Assembly (NCBI RefSeq): GCF_013093415.1 | Contig: NZ_JABFBC010000002.1 | Span: 248,001-312,000, forward strand | Direction: 5' to 3' | DNA from: Halovulum dunhuangense | GTDB taxonomy: Bacteria > Pseudomonadota > Alphaproteobacteria > Rhodobacterales > Rhodobacteraceae | Length of the DNA stretch: 64,000 nucleotides | Shown here: piece after piece, positions 62,124-64,000 of the stretch | How the letters are laid out: each line of letters begins with the position of its first letter | Position numbering within the stretch: position 1 is the stretch's first letter | Program-made: the position numbers and the translations under genes | The notes under the pieces: generated by a model | What the model was told of the DNA's origin: nothing | The model's database searches: none | What the model saw: only the letters and a program-made list of their open reading frames with translations

Positions 62124-62804
62124 TCAGCCCGGGACCAGCACGCCATCCTCGAGCCGGACGACACGGTCCATCCGACGCGAAAGCTCGAGGTTGTGGGTGG
62201 CGATCAGGGCGCCGAGGCCGGTCTCGCGCGCCAGCGCAAGAAGCGCGTCGAATACCCTGTCCGACGTGCCGGGGTCGAGGTTGCCCGTGGGCTCATCCGC
62301 CAGCAGCAGATCCGGCGCATTCGCAAGGGCGCGGCAAAAGGCGACGCGCTGCTGCTCGCCACCCGAAAGTTCCGCCGGACGATGGTCGAGCCGGCCCGAT
62401 AGCCCCACCCGGTCCAGCAGGTCCCGCGCCCGCGCCTCGGCGGCGCCGCTGCCGCTGCCCGCGGCCAGCTGGGGCAGGACCACATTCTCAAGCGCCGAGA
62501 ATTCCGGCAACAGGTGGTGGAACTGGTAGATGAAGCCGATGCGGTCGCGCCTGAGCCGGGTCCGCACCCGGTCCGATGCACCGTCCGCCGGCTCGCCCGC
62601 GATGCGGATACGCCCGGCATCGGGCGTCTCCAGCAGGCCGGCGATATGCAGCAGCGTGGACTTGCCCGCGCCAGACGGCGCGACAAGGCCCACCACCTCG
62701 CCCTTTTCGACGCGAAGGGCGGCACCGCCCAGCACCCGAAGCGCGTTGGCGCGGCCGGGGTTGTAGGTCTTCTCGATCCCCTCGAGCAGAAGCGCATCAC
62801 TCAT
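62124..62804 (-). CDS. lolD: Lipoprotein-releasing ABC transporter ATPase LolD
   Basis: ATPase of the inner-membrane complex that extracts outer-membrane lipoproteins for LolA; 226 residues. Walker [11 protein letters not shown] (near 43), signature [15 protein letters not shown] (near 145), Walker [17 protein letters not shown] (near 165); [16 protein letters not shown] between them is the LolD-specific pattern. It overlaps the 3' end of the permease gene by 8 bases, the usual lolCD(E) organisation. Confidence 0.94.
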   Translation of the reverse strand: MSDALLLEGIEKTYNPGRANALRVLGGAALRVEKGEVVGLVAPSGAGKSTLLHIAGLLETPDAGRIRIAGEPADGASDRVRTRLRRDRIGFIYQFHHLLPEFSALENVVLPQLAAGSGSGAAEARARDLLDRVGLSGRLDHRPAELSGGEQQRVAFCRALANAPDLLLADEPTGNLDPGTSDRVFDALLALARETGLGALIATHNLELSRRMDRVVRLEDGVLVPG

Positions 62805-64000
62805 AGCGCAGCGCCTCGACCGGGTTCAGGCGCGCGGCGCGGCGGGCGGGGAACCATGTCACGCCGAAGCTGAGGCCCAGCGACAGCGCCACCGCCTTCA
62901 GCACATCCTCGAGCCGCAGCTCGGCCGGTAGCTGCGAGATGTATCTTACGGAAGGATCCCACACGCCGCCGCCCATGATCCAGTTCACGGCGTTGAAGAT
63001 CGGGTCGATGTAGATGGCGAAAAGGCAGCCCAGAACGACGCCGATGGCGGTGCCGGCAAGCCCGATCGACGCGCCGCAGATGAAGAACACCCGCAGCACC
63101 GACCCCTCGGACAGGCCCATGGTGCGCAGGATGCCCACGTCGCGGCCCTTGTTCTTCACAAGCATGATGAGGCCCGAGACGATGTTCATGGACGCGATCA
63201 GCACCAGGATCGAGAGGATGATGAACATGATGTTGTCCTCCATCTCGAGGGCGCGCAGGAAGCCCTGCCACTGCTCGCGCCAGGTGACGGTGTAGAGCCC
63301 GCCCCCCGTCGCGACCAGCAGCGGCTCGACCACCCGGTCCACCTCTTCGGCGTCGTCAACCATGATCTCGATTGCGTCCACCCGCCCCTCGCGGTTGAAG
63401 AAGCTCTGCGCTTCGGCAAGCGGCATGTAGATGCGGGTGCGGTCGATGTCGTAGCGGCCGACCTGGAAGATGTAGACCACCTCGTAGTCGCCGATGCGCG
63501 GCGTGGTCCCGAAGGGGCCCTTGACCCCGTCGGGCGAGATCAGGCGGATCGTGTCGCCCACCGAAAGGCCCAGCGCCTGCGCGACGCCGAGCCCCAGGGC
63601 CACGCCCTCGTCGAAGCGCGAAAGATCGCCCTGCTCGGTCTCGGGGTCGTTCACGAGCGGGATGGTGCGCAGATCCTCCAGCCGCTCGCCATAGATCTCG
63701 ACGCCGGTGTTGCGGCCATTGGCGGTGGCCATGACCTGGCCCGAGACGAGGGGGGCCGCCCGCACCACGCCGGGAACCTGGGCGGCCATTTCGGCGATGG
63801 CATCGTAATTCTCGATGCCCCTTGGCAGCGCGCCATACTGGTCGTAGCGCGGCACGTCATAAAGGCTGACATGCGCGTTCGCGCCGACGATGGTGTTGAC
63901 GAATTCCGTGCGGAAGCCCGAGCGCACGGCAAGCGTCGCGATCAGCGCGAAGACCGCCAGGGCGACGCCGATCAGCGAGATGATCGACATGACGCTCACC
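62797..64000 (-). CDS. lolC: Lipoprotein-releasing permease LolC/LolE, 5' end cut by window
   Basis: Inner-membrane partner of LolD. About 400 residues are visible and the frame runs off the window edge, so the true start lies beyond 64000. First helix [21 protein letters not shown], a large periplasmic domain (about 50-265: [37 protein letters not shown]), then three C-terminal helices ([54 protein letters not shown]) ending [14 protein letters not shown], the FtsX/LolE signature. Alphaproteobacteria usually encode a single LolC/E-type permease here, so C or E cannot be told. Confidence 0.92.
   Translation of the reverse strand, partial: VSVMSIISLIGVALAVFALIATLAVRSGFRTEFVNTIVGANAHVSLYDVPRYDQYGALPRGIENYDAIAEMAAQVPGVVRAAPLVSGQVMATANGRNTGVEIYGERLEDLRTIPLVNDPETEQGDLSRFDEGVALGLGVAQALGLSVGDTIRLISPDGVKGPFGTTPRIGDYEVVYIFQVGRYDIDRTRIYMPLAEAQSFFNREGRVDAIEIMVDDAEEVDRVVEPLLVATGGGLYTVTWREQWQGFLRALEMEDNIMFIILSILVLIASMNIVSGLIMLVKNKGRDVGILRTMGLSEGSVLRVFFICGASIGLAGTAIGVVLGCLFAIYIDPIFNAVNWIMGGGVWDPSVRYISQLPAELRLEDVLKAVALSLGLSFGVTWFPARRAARLNPVEALRYE

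Overview
The window is dense, GC-rich bacterial chromosome with almost no non-coding space; no gap between genes exceeds about 300 bases. Gene content (bhcABCD-R, choXWV, imuA-imuB-dnaE2, a GTTC-N7-GTTC LexA box, FixK-type regulation, fused 2-oxoacid dehydrogenase E1) points to an alphaproteobacterium of the Rhodobacteraceae (Paracoccus/Rhodobacter/Roseobacter relatives). I see no rRNA, tRNA, CRISPR array, insertion sequence or prophage.

Layout. 0.1-0.6 kb: SlyD-like FKBP isomerase. 0.7-6.2 kb: complete beta-hydroxyaspartate cycle operon bhcABCD (minus strand) with divergent IclR regulator bhcR; together the enzymes turn two glyoxylate into one oxaloacetate without carbon loss. 6.3-11.3 kb: BMP-type (purine/nucleoside-like) ABC importer. 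11.4-22.9 kb: a low-oxygen/stress block: PEP synthase, a small unknown protein, a site-2 protease with CBS domains, a hybrid histidine kinase, an OmpR-type regulator, a FixK/FNR-type regulator, DUF2267, Hsp20, a universal stress protein and a fused E1 dehydrogenase. 23.0-28.3 kb: zinc uptake split into znuA and zur-znuC-znuB, each with a Zur operator, around a membrane-anchored beta-propeller and another universal stress protein. 28.4-32.8 kb: 2-hydroxyacid dehydrogenase, FAH hydrolase, FAD amine/amino-acid oxidase, thioesterase and EamA exporter. 32.8-36.2 kb: TPM protein, SDR, membrane protein, endonuclease/phosphatase-family protein. 36.3-39.3 kb: choline importer choXWV. 39.3-40.3 kb: PfkB kinase. 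40.4-46.2 kb: SOS mutagenesis cassette imuA-imuB-dnaE2. 46.3-52.4 kb: CoA-transferase, EamA exporter, DUF952, pyrD, MATE pump, two thioesterases. 52.6-61.0 kb: MerR-controlled fatty-acid beta-oxidation genes (acyl-CoA dehydrogenase, GST, small membrane protein, thiolase, FadB-type bifunctional enzyme, acyl-CoA ligase). 61.1-64.0 kb: unknown membrane protein, LolD and a LolC/E permease cut by the window edge.

Most notable regulatory observation: four FNR/FixK-type boxes near genes of the 6-20 kb region (a fifth at 26.16 kb) lie about 41.5 bases before the start predicted from a -10-like hexamer, the class II activator geometry; two of them face both ways. A second recurrent pattern is an unusual -10 hexamer beginning TAG(G/A) in front of many genes. 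A 143-bp nested palindrome separates imuB from dnaE2, and three TTTTTCA boxes sit between bhcA and bhcR.
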